Shown: piece by piece, positions 1 through 13,700 of the stretch
Layout: every line of letters begins with the position of its first letter
How positions within the stretch are numbered: position 1 is the first letter of the stretch
DNA from: Lachnospiraceae bacterium
Lineage (GTDB): Bacteria > Bacillota > Clostridia > Lachnospirales > Lachnospiraceae
Assembly (NCBI GenBank): GCA_017445585.1
Contig: JAFSTX010000023.1
Location: forward strand, 1-64,000
DNA length: 64,000 nt
Reading direction: 5' to 3'
Notes under the pieces: generated by a model
Database searches by the model: none
Told to the model about the DNA's origin: nothing
The model's input: only the letters and a program-made list of their open reading frames with translations
Made by a program: the position numbers and the translations under genes

Positions 1-21
1 GGGACGAGTCCCTTGCGGGTT

Positions 22-110
22 CTTAGGGCAGCGCCCTAAGCCCTCGGAAAGCCTTCAGCAGACTATATCTACAGATTTTCAAGGTTCTTTTGAGCCTTTT
101 TCTTTGGCTC
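22..110 (+). other. Left-edge hairpins, no gene seen
   Basis: The first 270 bases hold no convincing gene. A perfect 8-bp stem (22-29 with 33-40, loop AGC) is not followed by a T run. A weak 5-bp stem (92-96 with 106-110) is followed by TATTTTTT and could end transcription of a gene left of the window. The sequence then becomes AT-rich up to the promoter at 271. Confidence 0.35.
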
Positions 111-270
111 TATTTTTTCATAGATCACTTGACACTACCATGGTCTGCAAACCGGAAAATGTATTTTAATCCGTATTTTAACGTTGATATACTTTTACTT
201 TTGTATTATATATCAGCTTTTGCAATAATGTTAATCAAACAAACTAACTCATCAAAACACAAATTTCGTA

Positions 271-300
271 TTGACAAATCTCCCGGAATGTGCGTATACT
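271..300 (+). promoter_or_regulatory. Sigma-A type promoter for the aldose epimerase gene
   Basis: TTGACA (271-276), an 18-base spacer and TATACT (295-300) form a near-consensus promoter. The predicted transcript would start near 307, leaving a short leader with GGAGG at 317-321 before the ATG at 330. Confidence 0.75.
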
Positions 301-329
301 CCCCGAGGAAATCATTGGAGGTTTTTTTA

Positions 330-1193
330 ATGGATCTATCTGTAAAGAATGACAGGATCTCTCTGACCGTCAGCGATTTCGGCGGTGAGATGACCAGTCT
401 GAAGCTGGACGGTTTTGAATATCTCTGGAAGGCGGACCCGGCGTATTTCGGCAGGGTATCGCCTATCCTTTTCCCTATTACCGGCCGTTTTATGGACGGT
501 TTTTATATTCACAACGGAAAAAAATACGAACTGAAGCTGAATGGCCTGGCTCAGGACGCTCATTTCAAGCTCAGCAGCCCTGACGGAAACAGTATCGTCT
601 GCCACCTGCGGGCGGATGAAAAGACGCTTTCGGTCTATCCTTTTGATTTTGAGCTTACGGTCAGATACTGCCTCGACGGACAGAATGTGAATATCTCTTT
701 CGAGGTGACCAATCACTCCGACGAGGTCATGCCTTACTCTGTAGGCAACCACACTGCCTACCGCTGGCCGCTGATCTCCGGCGAAGACCCCTCCTCGTAT
801 TTCCTGAGATTTGAAAAAGAGGAGCATCTTCGCTCCTTCAATCCGTTCGGATGGACGGCGGATTTCCTCTGCGGCGAGAAAATACGCCCGATATATCACG
901 CTTTTTATGAAAACGGCACCAGAAGCTTCCGCGACCCGGCATCCGCCTGGATAGAGTATACGGGAGCCACCTGCGATTACGTCGTGCGCACCTGGCGCAG
1001 CGAGCTGCCCTTTACCGCGAACTGGGCCTCCGGCGATCCAAAAGCCGAGCTCGTCTGCATAGAGCCGACACTGAGCATCTCATCCCACGGCCCCGGTCTG
1101 TCAGACCGCGAGGGCATACACCTTCTCGGACCGGGAGAGACCGAGACAACGTCATATCACCTCGAGCTCTACAAAAAAAGCGAGCGCATATAA
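330..1193 (+). CDS. Aldose 1-epimerase family protein
   Basis: This 287-residue cytosolic protein belongs to the galactose mutarotase-like (aldose epimerase) superfamily, which interconverts anomers of free or phosphorylated sugars. Supporting blocks are the N-terminal FGGEMTSLKLDGFEYLW, then RVSPILFPITGR, NGLAQDAHF, the central VGNHTAYRWPL carrying a His typical of the fold, and a C-terminal CIEPTLSISSH. It is closer to the LacX-like branch than to GalM, judged from the 'PILFP..GR' block; this is recollection, not a search. I chose the ATG at 330 because it follows GGAGG by eight bases and a strong promoter at 271-300; the frame is open further upstream but that part is not protein-like. The gene stands alone, convergent with rpoC. 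The exact sugar cannot be told. Confidence 0.85.
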   Translation: MDLSVKNDRISLTVSDFGGEMTSLKLDGFEYLWKADPAYFGRVSPILFPITGRFMDGFYIHNGKKYELKLNGLAQDAHFKLSSPDGNSIVCHLRADEKTLSVYPFDFELTVRYCLDGQNVNISFEVTNHSDEVMPYSVGNHTAYRWPLISGEDPSSYFLRFEKEEHLRSFNPFGWTADFLCGEKIRPIYHAFYENGTRSFRDPASAWIEYTGATCDYVVRTWRSELPFTANWASGDPKAELVCIEPTLSISSHGPGLSDREGIHLLGPGETETTSYHLELYKKSERI

Positions 1194-1269
1194 CTCGCCC
1201 CGGGCAATCGCCGGCCCTCCGGCACGACAGACACGTATAACGAGCCCAAAAACATCTCTGCCATGCAGA

Positions 1270-1307
1270 CAAACTAAATAAAGCCGCCGCATATCTGCGA
1301 CGGCTTT
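1270..1307 (-). terminator. Rho-independent terminator of rpoB-rpoC
   Basis: The arms AAAGCCG and CGGCTTT (1280-1307, one internal C/A mismatch, loop TATC) are followed on the minus strand by TTTATTT. It lies 16 bases beyond the rpoC stop codon. Confidence 0.75.
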
Positions 1308-1322
1308 AAAGTTTGAAAACAA

Positions 1323-4300
1323 TTATTCTTCGTCTTTTGCAGGCTCGTCCTCTTCTGACTCTTCTGCATCGTCCTCCACGGACTCTGCGGCTTCATCATC
1401 GAGCTCGTCATCAAGCTCCTCTTCGGCAAGTACTTCCTCAAGCTCGTCGGTCTCTTCCGCAAGCTCGTCCCCGGGTACAGGCTCAGCCTCCATATCCTCG
1501 GGATCCTCATCGATAAGATCGCTGCCGTCGGTATCGAGCACTACGGAGCGGTATCTCTTCATACCGGTTCCGGCAGGGATCAGTTTACCGATCAGGACGT
1601 TCTCCTTCAATCCGTTCAGGGGATCGATCTTGCCGTTGATGGCAGCTTCCGTCAGGACTCTGGTGGTCTCCTGGAAGGAAGCGGCTGAAAGGAAGGAATT
1701 CGTAGCCAGGGAAGCCTTTGTGATACCGAGCATGATCTGGGTGCCCTGTGCGGGCTCCTTGCCCTCGGCCTCGAGCTTCTCGTTCATATCCTCAAAGTCA
1801 AGGATGTTCATGTTCGTTCCGGCGATGGCATCGGAATCTCCCGCCTCGTCGATACGGACTTTCTTGAGCATCTGACGCACGATGACCTCGATGTGCTTGT
1901 CGCTGATCTCAACGCCCTGCAGACGGTAGACCTTCTGTACCTCATGGAGCATATAGTCCTGTACGGCGCGAACTCCCTTGATACGGAGCAGATCATGAGG
2001 ATTGATGCTGCCCTCGGTCAGCTCGTCACCGGCCTTGATCTCCTGATCGTCGCGGACCTTGATCCTGGATCCGAAAGGAATGAGATACGACTTGGAATCG
2101 CCGTCCTCGTCGTTCGTCACGACAACTTCTCTCTTGTGCTTATTGTCTCTGATGGAAACCCTGCCGTCGATCTCGCTGATGATGGCAAGGCCCTTGGGCT
2201 TGCGGGCCTCAAAAAGCTCCTCAACACGGGGAAGACCCTGTGTGATATCATCTCCTGCAACACCGCCGGTATGGAAGGTTCTCATCGTCAGCTGAGTACC
2301 GGGCTCACCGATGGACTGAGCCGCGATGATACCTACGGCTTCGCCCACCTGGACCTGCTCCGCAGTAGCCAGGTTCGCGCCATAGCACTTCGCGCAGACG
2401 CCGACGTGGCTGCGGCAGGTCAGCAGTGAACGGATCTTAACCTTCTCCACGCCTGTCGCCACGATAGCCGCGGCTTTGTTCATGGTAACGAGCTCATTGG
2501 CCTTTGCGATCACTTCTCCGGTAGCCGGATCGACTATATCCTCGGCCAGAGTCCTGCCGGTGATACGCTCCTGAAGGGTCTCGGTGACTTCCTTGCCCAC
2601 AGTAAAGGCGGATATCTCCATATAAGGGATCTTGTCTTTGCCTTCGGAGCAGTCACGCTCGCGCACGATCAGATCCTGAGATACGTCGACCAGACGGCGG
2701 GTCAGATAACCCGAGTCAGCGGTACGCAGTGCGGTATCGGACAGACCCTTGCGGGCGCCGTGTGCGGAGATGAAATACTCCAGAACGTCCAGACCTTCAC
2801 GGAAGTTGGACTTGATGGGCAGCTCGATGGTATGACCGGTCGTATCGGCCATAAGTCCGCGCATGCCGGCCAGCTGTTTGATCTGGCTGTTGGATCCGCG
2901 GGCGCCGGAGTCGGCCATCATGAATATGCTGTTGTATTTATCCAGGCCGTTGATCAGCGCATCCGTCAGCTCTTCATCGGTCTCTTTCCAGGTATCGATG
3001 ACCGCGCGGTAACGCTCCTCGTCGGTCATAAGTCCGCGGTGGTAAGCGTTTGCGATCTGCTCGACCTGGGCCTCCGCCGCATGAAGCAGCTCCTGCTTCT
3101 TTGCGGGAACGGTCATATCCGAGATGGAGACCGTCATGGCTGCCTTAGTGGAATACTTGTATCCCATAGCCTTGATGCGGTCGAGCGTCTCGGCGGTCTC
3201 GATCGCGCCGTGGATATTGATGACTCTCTCGAGGATCTTTTTAAGGTGCTTCTTGCCTACGTGGAAATCGATCTCGAGCTTGAAAGCGTTCTCGGGCTTA
3301 CTGCGATCCACAAAGCCCAGATCCTGCTGGATGATCTCGTTAAAGAGGAATCGTCCGAGCGTAGACTCGACAAACTCGCTGCGCATCTCGCCGTCGATCT
3401 CCTTGGTGATGCGCACCTTGATGCGGGCGTGCAGATCCAGGCAGCCGTTCTCATGGGCGAGGATGGCTTCGTTGATATCCTTGTAGACAGTATCCTGTCC
3501 CTTGATGGTATGGGTCTCGTCGTTGAGGCGCTCCTGCGTCAGGTAGTAGATACCGAGTACCATATCCTGGGAAGGAACGGCCACGGGACCGCCGTCCGAA
3601 GGCTTAAGCAGGTTGTTGGGCGAGAGCATCAGGAAACGGCACTCCGCCTGGGCCTCTACGCTCAGAGGCAGATGAACGGCCATCTGGTCACCGTCAAAGT
3701 CGGCGTTATATGCGGTACATACCAGAGGATGAAGCTTAATGGCTTTGCCCTCTACCAGGATCGGCTCAAAGGCCTGGATACCAAGCCTGTGAAGCGTAGG
3801 AGCACGGTTAAGCATGACGGGATGCTCGGTGATGACCTCCTCGAGCACGTCAAAGACCTCGGGCGAGAGGCGCTCGACCATCTTTTTGGCGCCCTTGACG
3901 TTGCTGGCGATCTTGCGCTCGGTCAGTTCCTTCATGATAAAGGGCTTGAAGAGCTCAATGGCCATTTCCTTAGGCAGACCGCACTGGTAGATCTTAAGCT
4001 CGGGTCCTACGACGATAACGGAACGTCCGGAATAGTCGACACGCTTGCCGAGCAGGTTCTGACGGAAACGTCCCTGCTTGCCCTTGAGCATATCGGACAG
4101 AGACTTGAGGGCTCTGTTGCCGGGGCCGGTGACAGGGCGTCCGCGGCGGCCGTTGTCGATCAGTGCATCGACGGCTTCCTGAAGCATGCGCTTCTCGTTG
4201 CGGACGATGATATCGGGGGCCTTGAGCTCTACGAGTTTGGCCAGACGGTTGTTTCTGTTAATGATGCGGCGATACAGGTCGTTCAGGTCGGAGGTCGCAA

Positions 4301-5069
4301 AGCGTCCGCCGTCCAGCTGCACCATGGGGCGCAGATCCGGAGGGATGACCGGGATCACGTCCATGACCATCCACTCTGGCTTGTTGCCGCTGTGGCGGAA
4401 AGCCTCGATGACCTCGAGCCTCTTTACAAGGTTGGGGCGCTTCTGCGCGGTGGCATGCTCCAGCTCCTCGACGAGAGCGGCAGCCTCCTGATCCAGATCG
4501 ATCTTTTTGAGGAGCTCCTGGATGGACTCGGCGCCCATGCCCGCACGAAATGAGCCGTAACCCCAGTTCTCTACGGCTTCACGGTATTCCTTCTCGGAAA
4601 GCACCTGCTTGTACTCGAGAGTGGTCTTGCCGGGATCCAGCACGATATAGCTGGCAAAATACAGGACCTTGTCAAGCTGACGCGCTGTAAGTCCGAGAGC
4701 CAGACCCATGCGGGAAGGGATGCCCTTGAAATACCAGATATGAGATACTGGAGCAGCCAGAGTGATATGGCCCATGCGCTCGCGGCGCACGGCTGCTCTG
4801 GTGACTTCTACTCCGCAGCGGTCGCAGACCACGCCTTTATAGCGGATCTTCTTGTATTTGCCGCAGTGGCACTCCCAGTCTTTTGACGGTCCGAAAATAC
4901 GCTCGCAGAAGAGTCCGTCGCGTTCAGGCTTGAGAGTACGGTAGTTGATGGTCTCGGGCTTCTTGACTTCGCCGCGCGACCAGCTGAGGATCTTCTCGGG
5001 GGATGCCAGTCCGATCCTGATAGCGTCAAATTGTAAAGGCTGATATGTTTCTTCGTTTACTGCCGGCAT
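1323..5069 (-). CDS. rpoC: DNA-directed RNA polymerase subunit beta'
   Basis: This is the catalytic beta' subunit of RNA polymerase (1248 residues). The N-terminal zinc site CHCGKYKK...CDRCG is at about residues 66-83. The invariant magnesium-binding [12 protein letters not shown] is near residue 455. The second zinc cluster ([11 protein letters not shown]) precedes the conserved [18 protein letters not shown] stretch. The protein ends in a long acidic tail rich in Glu and Asp, common in this subunit from Clostridia. The ATG at 5069 follows AAGGAGGAG and lies 12 bases after the rpoB stop, so the two are cotranscribed. A terminator follows at 1270-1307, so rpsL, rpsG and fusA are not downstream as they are in many Firmicutes. 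Confidence 0.98.
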   Translation of the reverse strand: MPAVNEETYQPLQFDAIRIGLASPEKILSWSRGEVKKPETINYRTLKPERDGLFCERIFGPSKDWECHCGKYKKIRYKGVVCDRCGVEVTRAAVRRERMGHITLAAPVSHIWYFKGIPSRMGLALGLTARQLDKVLYFASYIVLDPGKTTLEYKQVLSEKEYREAVENWGYGSFRAGMGAESIQELLKKIDLDQEAAALVEELEHATAQKRPNLVKRLEVIEAFRHSGNKPEWMVMDVIPVIPPDLRPMVQLDGGRFATSDLNDLYRRIINRNNRLAKLVELKAPDIIVRNEKRMLQEAVDALIDNGRRGRPVTGPGNRALKSLSDMLKGKQGRFRQNLLGKRVDYSGRSVIVVGPELKIYQCGLPKEMAIELFKPFIMKELTERKIASNVKGAKKMVERLSPEVFDVLEEVITEHPVMLNRAPTLHRLGIQAFEPILVEGKAIKLHPLVCTAYNADFDGDQMAVHLPLSVEAQAECRFLMLSPNNLLKPSDGGPVAVPSQDMVLGIYYLTQERLNDETHTIKGQDTVYKDINEAILAHENGCLDLHARIKVRITKEIDGEMRSEFVESTLGRFLFNEIIQQDLGFVDRSKPENAFKLEIDFHVGKKHLKKILERVINIHGAIETAETLDRIKAMGYKYSTKAAMTVSISDMTVPAKKQELLHAAEAQVEQIANAYHRGLMTDEERYRAVIDTWKETDEELTDALINGLDKYNSIFMMADSGARGSNSQIKQLAGMRGLMADTTGHTIELPIKSNFREGLDVLEYFISAHGARKGLSDTALRTADSGYLTRRLVDVSQDLIVRERDCSEGKDKIPYMEISAFTVGKEVTETLQERITGRTLAEDIVDPATGEVIAKANELVTMNKAAAIVATGVEKVKIRSLLTCRSHVGVCAKCYGANLATAEQVQVGEAVGIIAAQSIGEPGTQLTMRTFHTGGVAGDDITQGLPRVEELFEARKPKGLAIISEIDGRVSIRDNKHKREVVVTNDEDGDSKSYLIPFGSRIKVRDDQEIKAGDELTEGSINPHDLLRIKGVRAVQDYMLHEVQKVYRLQGVEISDKHIEVIVRQMLKKVRIDEAGDSDAIAGTNMNILDFEDMNEKLEAEGKEPAQGTQIMLGITKASLATNSFLSAASFQETTRVLTEAAINGKIDPLNGLKENVLIGKLIPAGTGMKRYRSVVLDTDGSDLIDEDPEDMEAEPVPGDELAEETDELEEVLAEEELDDELDDEAAESVEDDAEESEEDEPAKDEE

Positions 5070-5081
5070 TTGTTCTCCTCC

Positions 5082-8963
<3,882 letters not shown>

Positions 8964-9142
8964 TGACGATTCACCCCTAAAATAAAATTGGACAAATAAA
9001 CTCCGGCGCTTCTGATCGATGAAATGCCATGCCCCGCGCCGTTCGAGTTGCCGCACAGTCTTCAAAAAACACGAAAAAACGTGGTTTTGCGAGACCTTTG
9101 GGCGCTTTAAGGGGCATAGGATTCCAAGATAAAGCAAACTTT

Positions 9143-9171
9143 ATGATATCTCGCCAAAAAAGGCTTGTCAA
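9143..9171 (-). promoter_or_regulatory. Promoter of rpoB-rpoC
   Basis: On the minus strand TTGACA (9166-9171), a 17-base spacer and TATCAT (9143-9148) give a strong sigma-A promoter. Transcription would start near 9136, leaving a leader of about 170 bases before the rpoB ATG. In that leader a weak CACG/CGTG hairpin (9070-9083) is followed by T6 and might attenuate slightly. Confidence 0.75.
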
Positions 9172-9227
9172 CAAGAATTTTTACCTGTTTTCAAAAACTT
9201 AAGAAAATAAAGTCTGCCTTCTATGTT

Positions 9228-9275
9228 AGTGACCTGTCACTGATGAAAAAAAGAGGTTCTACCTATAATAACCTC
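9228..9275 (+). promoter_or_regulatory. Promoter and likely operator of the XRE gene
   Basis: A consensus TATAAT sits at 9264-9269, 22 bases before the ATG at 9292. No good -35 is visible at the right distance (TGATGA at 9241-9246), which suits a regulated promoter. Two inverted repeats frame it: AGTGAC-CT-GTCACT (9228-9241), just upstream of the -35 position, and GAGGTT-N11-AACCTC (9253-9258 with 9270-9275), which brackets the -10. The second could let the XRE protein repress itself; this is inference. Confidence 0.5.
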
Positions 9276-9291
9276 AGAAACGGAGGACATC

Positions 9292-9540
9292 ATGAACACA
9301 CACGAAGCGATCGTTAAGAGGATCTACGAGCTCTGCGACGAGCGTAACTGGTCCCCTAATCACCTGAGCTATGAATCCGGAGTCTCCCAGTCCACCATAA
9401 AAAGCATACTGCTCGACGAAAGCCACAACACCGGCGTCGTAACCATAAAAAGACTCTGCGAGGGCTTTAATATCACCCTCGCAGAGTTCTTTGTCAGTCC
9501 CGACTTCGAAGTACTCGACGACGAAGAGGAACTTCTGTAG
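9292..9540 (+). CDS. Small XRE-family helix-turn-helix regulator
   Basis: An 82-residue protein that is almost entirely one lambda-repressor-like DNA-binding domain. The HTH runs through WSPNHLSYESGVSQSTIKSI, followed by VTIKRLCEGFNITLAEFF, the usual fourth and fifth helices. The C terminus is short and acidic (VLDDEEELL) with no sensor domain. The start follows CGGAGG by six bases. It is divergent from rpoB, and inverted repeats cover its promoter, so self-repression is likely and an effect on rpoB-rpoC possible. Its target and signal are unknown. Confidence 0.85.
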   Translation: MNTHEAIVKRIYELCDERNWSPNHLSYESGVSQSTIKSILLDESHNTGVVTIKRLCEGFNITLAEFFVSPDFEVLDDEEELL

Positions 9541-9595
9541 ACGTTATTGCCGGCACGTATCCCGTTCCGGCTTTTCCGGCCGGGAAACTCATCTC

Positions 9596-12500
9596 TCAGG
9601 GAGTGGCAGCGTATCCGGACGAAGATATGCCAAAGCGGCTCATGGCACGCACCACGCCGACGAGCGCATTGTCATCATCGTTCCACTTTGCGTGCAGATA
9701 TGAATTGATGCTGTATGTCAGCTCACTGTAAACATTGGTGCCGTCGGTCAGCCTGACGGTGTATACCGTGTCGAACTGCTCCGCGTCCATATCTGCGGCA
9801 ATGACCTTGTATACGCCGTCCTGCGCGGTAAGATCAGCCGTCATAAAGATCTGTTCCGTCACGCCGTCAGAGACGATGAGCCTGTCTGCGCTGCTGACCG
9901 TGAACCTGAAGCCGAGCATGAATCTGTTCGAAAGAGCTACAAAAGCGGAACTGATCCTGTCGCTGCCGGAGGTCTTCGTCACTGTAAGATCCGTGGCGGG
10001 AGCGTCGGTTTGCGGCAGTTTCGCCTCAGCTACCCAGGGGAGTGAGTCAGCCGGGTCGTCAGCTCGGTAACCTGTCATTTCCTGGACCCTGGCGCCGTAA
10101 TCGAGCATATCCGCGAGCATGGTCTTCATCGCCGCGAACTTCTCCTCACTGATGCCAAGCTCGCCCGCAGTCGAGCGGAAGAGCGAATCGCAGTAGCTCC
10201 TGACGGAGAAGGTCTTTGTGTCCACCACATTCCCGTCCACTTCCACTTCGGCGGTTATGGGCTCAGTCATGTACTGGGCGCCGATACCGGTAAAGTCAAA
10301 GATGTAGGTACCGCTGACGGCATCATACGTGCCGGTCAGTTCCTCCCTCTCACCAGCGTAGGTAAAATTCATGACAGGAGCATCTGTCCCGTCCTCCGAC
10401 TTTACATAGAACTGCATTGACAGATCGGAAGTGACTGTCAGCGAAGCGGCTTCCAGGTGTGTCTGCTGAGATGCAGTCAGCCTGACCGTATACTTGTCAG
10501 TATGGCCGCAGTACTCGATCTCAACCTCAAAATCGCCCTCACTGTAGGATACCTCATCGTAATACAGAGGACTGATCCTGTGTCCGTCGTACATTCCGTC
10601 GACGATATCCGAGGATGTGATCCTGACGGGATGCTCCATATCGCTCAGATAATAAATATCCATCTCGAGACCTTCGAGCGAAACCGGAGCGAAATTCACT
10701 GTGCCGTCCCCGTTGTCCGTGAAATAGAAGTCCTCACCGATCGTATACACCCGGGCCGGAGCAGTTACAACCTCGATATGATCGATCGTATTTGCTATGA
10801 CCGTGACAGTATACTGTGCGACCCAGCCGCCGTAATTGATGCACACGTCCACAGAACCGGGTTCCGTAATATTGCTGCTCTGCGCGACGAACCAGACCAC
10901 CGGAACACCGTTTATCTCTCCGTTCTCTATATCTTCCCAAGTCAGATGCTCACTCTCGCGCTCCGGATCCCTGTAATCCACGGTAAACTCGAGTCCGGTA
11001 AGATCCCAGGGGGTAAATACCGTGTCACCCCAATCATCCACTCTGAAGTAATCGGTCTCACCGAGCATATAGACCCTGTCGGGAGCCTGGGTGATTGTTA
11101 TATTCGATATCGGGTTTTCATTAAGAGTGACGGTATAGTACGCCAGTGAGCCCATATACTCGAACTCCACCTGGACCTCTCCGGGCTGGAACTGGAATCC
11201 GTCCTCATATGAATCGTAGACACAGTTGATATGGTACGGTTCGCCCGCGAATCCCAAGTCAACCTCATCTTCCCAGGTATACCTGACCGGATGTGACAGA
11301 TCAGACGTAAGATATACATCTATCTCAAGTCCCGTAATGTCCGTCGGGTGGAACATGAGCTGTGAGCTTTGCGTAGCGGTAACCCAATCCTCCCACCAGT
11401 ATTCGTACTCCCCTATCACATAGTCATGCACCGGAGCACTTACGATCTCTATGTGATCTACAGGACTGGGAAGAATGCTGACCTCATAGGTATCGCTCCT
11501 GCCGCCATAGGTAAAAGTCACTGTAAAAGGCACTCCTATGGCAAAATCCTCACTGTCGAATCTGGTCTCATATCTTTTGCCGTCAATGATACCGTACTCA
11601 TCGGCATCTGATATTGGAAAGACAGTGCTGGTACCGTCCGTATAGTTAACGGTAAACTCAAGGCCTGTCAGATCGTCAGGCACGAAAATCCATTTTCCGT
11701 CATCATGATAAAAATATCTGTGATCACCGAAGAAGTATTCGTGGACCGGCGCCTGAGTAATCTCAATAGAGGCAATTGGGTTCTCCACGATATTTACGGT
11801 ATATGACGCAGTCGCTCCGAGGTATCTCAGGGTCACCTCAAAGGGCTCTCCCACCGCAAAGCCTGTCTCATCATATAAATACTCCAGATCGTACCCGCCG
11901 TACCTGCCGTTTACACAATCCTGCTCTGTAAATCTGACCGGATCGCCATCTTTATAATAAACGGTAAACTCCAGCCCCTCGTTATCCCAGGGCATGATCC
12001 GCATTTCTCCTTCATCTTCATAGAAGAACTGCGGATCTCCGTATACGATCTCGGTGCGGCTTGGCACATGATTGATCTCGATGCGTTCCACCGGGCTTTC
12101 TATGATATCGACATAATAGTCTGCCTGGGCTCCGCAGTAGATAAATACGACCCTCACGCGGTCTCCGGCCGCAAAGACGTTCCCATCCGTCCTGTATCCC
12201 CAGGACAAGCCGTCAAACAGCCCTTCTTCGTCCATGTCGTCAAATCCGAAGACCTTTGAGGTGCCGTCTTTGAAGAACGCTTTAAACTCAAAGCCTTCCA
12301 TATCCCAGGGATCAAAAATACTGCCATCGGCATAGAAAAAATCGGAATCTCCGTAGATGTATTCGGTCCGGTTGGGTGCATGTGTTATCTCTATGCGCTC
12401 CACCGGGCTCTCGGTAATGGTCAGAGTATAGGGCGCAAGGACTCCGTTATAGGACAGGTAGGTCACATAATCTCCGGCTCCCGTCACCGGGTCGGGGCTG

Positions 12501-13171
12501 TCATTGAAACAGTAATATCCGCCTATTTTGCCCGTCTCATCCATATCCTCGTCATAGTTGAACACCTGAGGAGAAAGCTCCGTATCGGTATAGGTGACTC
12601 TGAAGACCATTCCGGAGAGATGATACGGATTAAACCTGAGTTCACCGTCTTCTTCGTGGAAATATTCCGAGTCACCCATCATGTATTCGTGTATATGCGG
12701 CAAGGTAAGCACTTCCACGGAGGCTATCGGATTCTCGACTACCGTAAAGCCTATTTCCGCGGAGGCATCCTCGCAGCTGACTACAAGGATTCCTTCCGTA
12801 TCCAGCCTGTCCAGATCAAAATCCAAATAGTAATCACCAACGGCAAAATTGTAGTAAAAGTCATTTTCCGGCCACGCGACCAGACTGCCGTCACTCATGG
12901 TTATCTCCAGATGCAGACCGGCGGGGGAGATATTCTTTGTATACCTGACGTACTCCTTCTGGTCTGGAGAGCTGACAACCCTGATGCTTTTGGGGAACGG
13001 ATCCAGATAGTCTTCTTCCAGATCGATCTCTTCTCCGCTTCCGCTCTCCTCTGCAATGAGGCCTCCCGTCTCCTGTCCGTTCTCGTCAGCAAAAGCGCTG
13101 ACCGAAAGTGAACAGGCAGCCAGGGCCACAGCTGTCATCACTGCAAGGAACTTCTTCATAAAATCTTTCAT
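9596..13171 (-). CDS. Large secreted protein with eight Ig-like repeats
   Basis: A 1191-residue secreted protein of unknown function. Residues 1-28 form a signal peptide (Lys, then FLAVMTAVALAACSLSVSAFA). About eight tandem units of 90-115 residues follow, each starting like IEITQAPxxxEYxxGDxxYF and containing LTGLEFTVxYxDG, the pattern of bacterial Ig-like (Big_3-type) modules. The last 290 residues are a different domain (from about EAASLTVTSDLSMQFYV) ending DTVYTVRLTDG...YSINSYLHAKW. That module recurs in the protein at 63004-64000. No LPXTG, SLH or choline-binding motif is visible, so the mode of attachment is unclear. The ATG at 13171 follows AGAGGT; another Met lies four codons on. It is the last gene of a minus-strand run beginning at glpK. 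Confidence 0.8.
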   Translation of the reverse strand: MKDFMKKFLAVMTAVALAACSLSVSAFADENGQETGGLIAEESGSGEEIDLEEDYLDPFPKSIRVVSSPDQKEYVRYTKNISPAGLHLEITMSDGSLVAWPENDFYYNFAVGDYYLDFDLDRLDTEGILVVSCEDASAEIGFTVVENPIASVEVLTLPHIHEYMMGDSEYFHEEDGELRFNPYHLSGMVFRVTYTDTELSPQVFNYDEDMDETGKIGGYYCFNDSPDPVTGAGDYVTYLSYNGVLAPYTLTITESPVERIEITHAPNRTEYIYGDSDFFYADGSIFDPWDMEGFEFKAFFKDGTSKVFGFDDMDEEGLFDGLSWGYRTDGNVFAAGDRVRVVFIYCGAQADYYVDIIESPVERIEINHVPSRTEIVYGDPQFFYEDEGEMRIMPWDNEGLEFTVYYKDGDPVRFTEQDCVNGRYGGYDLEYLYDETGFAVGEPFEVTLRYLGATASYTVNIVENPIASIEITQAPVHEYFFGDHRYFYHDDGKWIFVPDDLTGLEFTVNYTDGTSTVFPISDADEYGIIDGKRYETRFDSEDFAIGVPFTVTFTYGGRSDTYEVSILPSPVDHIEIVSAPVHDYVIGEYEYWWEDWVTATQSSQLMFHPTDITGLEIDVYLTSDLSHPVRYTWEDEVDLGFAGEPYHINCVYDSYEDGFQFQPGEVQVEFEYMGSLAYYTVTLNENPISNITITQAPDRVYMLGETDYFRVDDWGDTVFTPWDLTGLEFTVDYRDPERESEHLTWEDIENGEINGVPVVWFVAQSSNITEPGSVDVCINYGGWVAQYTVTVIANTIDHIEVVTAPARVYTIGEDFYFTDNGDGTVNFAPVSLEGLEMDIYYLSDMEHPVRITSSDIVDGMYDGHRISPLYYDEVSYSEGDFEVEIEYCGHTDKYTVRLTASQQTHLEAASLTVTSDLSMQFYVKSEDGTDAPVMNFTYAGEREELTGTYDAVSGTYIFDFTGIGAQYMTEPITAEVEVDGNVVDTKTFSVRSYCDSLFRSTAGELGISEEKFAAMKTMLADMLDYGARVQEMTGYRADDPADSLPWVAEAKLPQTDAPATDLTVTKTSGSDRISSAFVALSNRFMLGFRFTVSSADRLIVSDGVTEQIFMTADLTAQDGVYKVIAADMDAEQFDTVYTVRLTDGTNVYSELTYSINSYLHAKWNDDDNALVGVVRAMSRFGISSSGYAATP

Positions 13172-13233
13172 TTTAGTACCTCTCTGAATCTGAGCCGGTC
13201 ATGTCGTTCAGACCGCTGCGGTCTTTACGCCAA

Positions 13234-13692
13234 TCACTTCTTTTCCTTTTTGGCGGCTTTTGCAGCCTTTTCCTTTTCTTTCTGCTGCTTTTTGGTCAGT
13301 TCGACACTGCCGCCGCGGACACTCTTGATACCGGTGATATACATGCCGCTGATCTCGACTTTGACCTCCTTCTTGACAGGCATTATATCAAAGACCTCCT
13401 GATCGGCCACGAGAGTCATTACCTTCGGACCGACCTTTGCCTTTACGATAGGAACCTTTTTCCAGCGCAGATATTTGGGCGTGGAATCTATGGCCAGCTG
13501 GGGCAGACCCGATTCGGTGATCTTCATCATCTTTTTATCTATGATAAGCATGGAAGTGACCATCTTGTTCGCTTCCATCTGCTGCTGTGCCTCGCCCTGA
13601 CGGCGCTGCATCCTGCGTCCCACAAAATAAAGCACTCCGAGGATCACCAGGATCACTCCGAGGACTATCGCTACGATTCCCCAAGCATTCAT
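13234..13692 (-). CDS. Membrane-anchored hypothetical protein
   Basis: A 152-residue protein with one N-terminal membrane helix (about residues 3-26, IVAIVLGVILVILGVLYFV), then RRMQRRQGEAQQQME, a compact beta-rich domain of about 90 residues, and a very basic tail of KKQQKEKEKAAKAAKKEKK type. The tail could bind nucleic acid or phospholipid headgroups. I do not recognise a named family. The ATG at 13692 is preferred: an in-frame TTG four codons earlier abuts the ribosome site with no spacing. It starts 8 bases after the upstream peptidase gene, so the two are probably cotranscribed. Confidence 0.7.
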   Translation of the reverse strand: MNAWGIVAIVLGVILVILGVLYFVGRRMQRRQGEAQQQMEANKMVTSMLIIDKKMMKITESGLPQLAIDSTPKYLRWKKVPIVKAKVGPKVMTLVADQEVFDIMPVKKEVKVEISGMYITGIKSVRGGSVELTKKQQKEKEKAAKAAKKEKK

Positions 13693-13700
13693 GTTACAAA

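Noticed and set aside
2760-4553. A 597-codon open frame on the plus strand inside rpoC
   Set aside because: It is the antisense of a certain gene, with no ribosome site and no protein-like composition; long antisense frames are common opposite GC-biased coding sequence.
8964-9137. N-terminal extension of RpoB by 58 residues
   Set aside because: It lies over the leader and promoter region and has no ribosome site; the ATG at 8963 has one and matches the family start.
9541-9595. A terminator between the XRE and Ig-repeat genes
   Set aside because: A GC-rich stem (9560-9585) exists but no T run follows on either strand.
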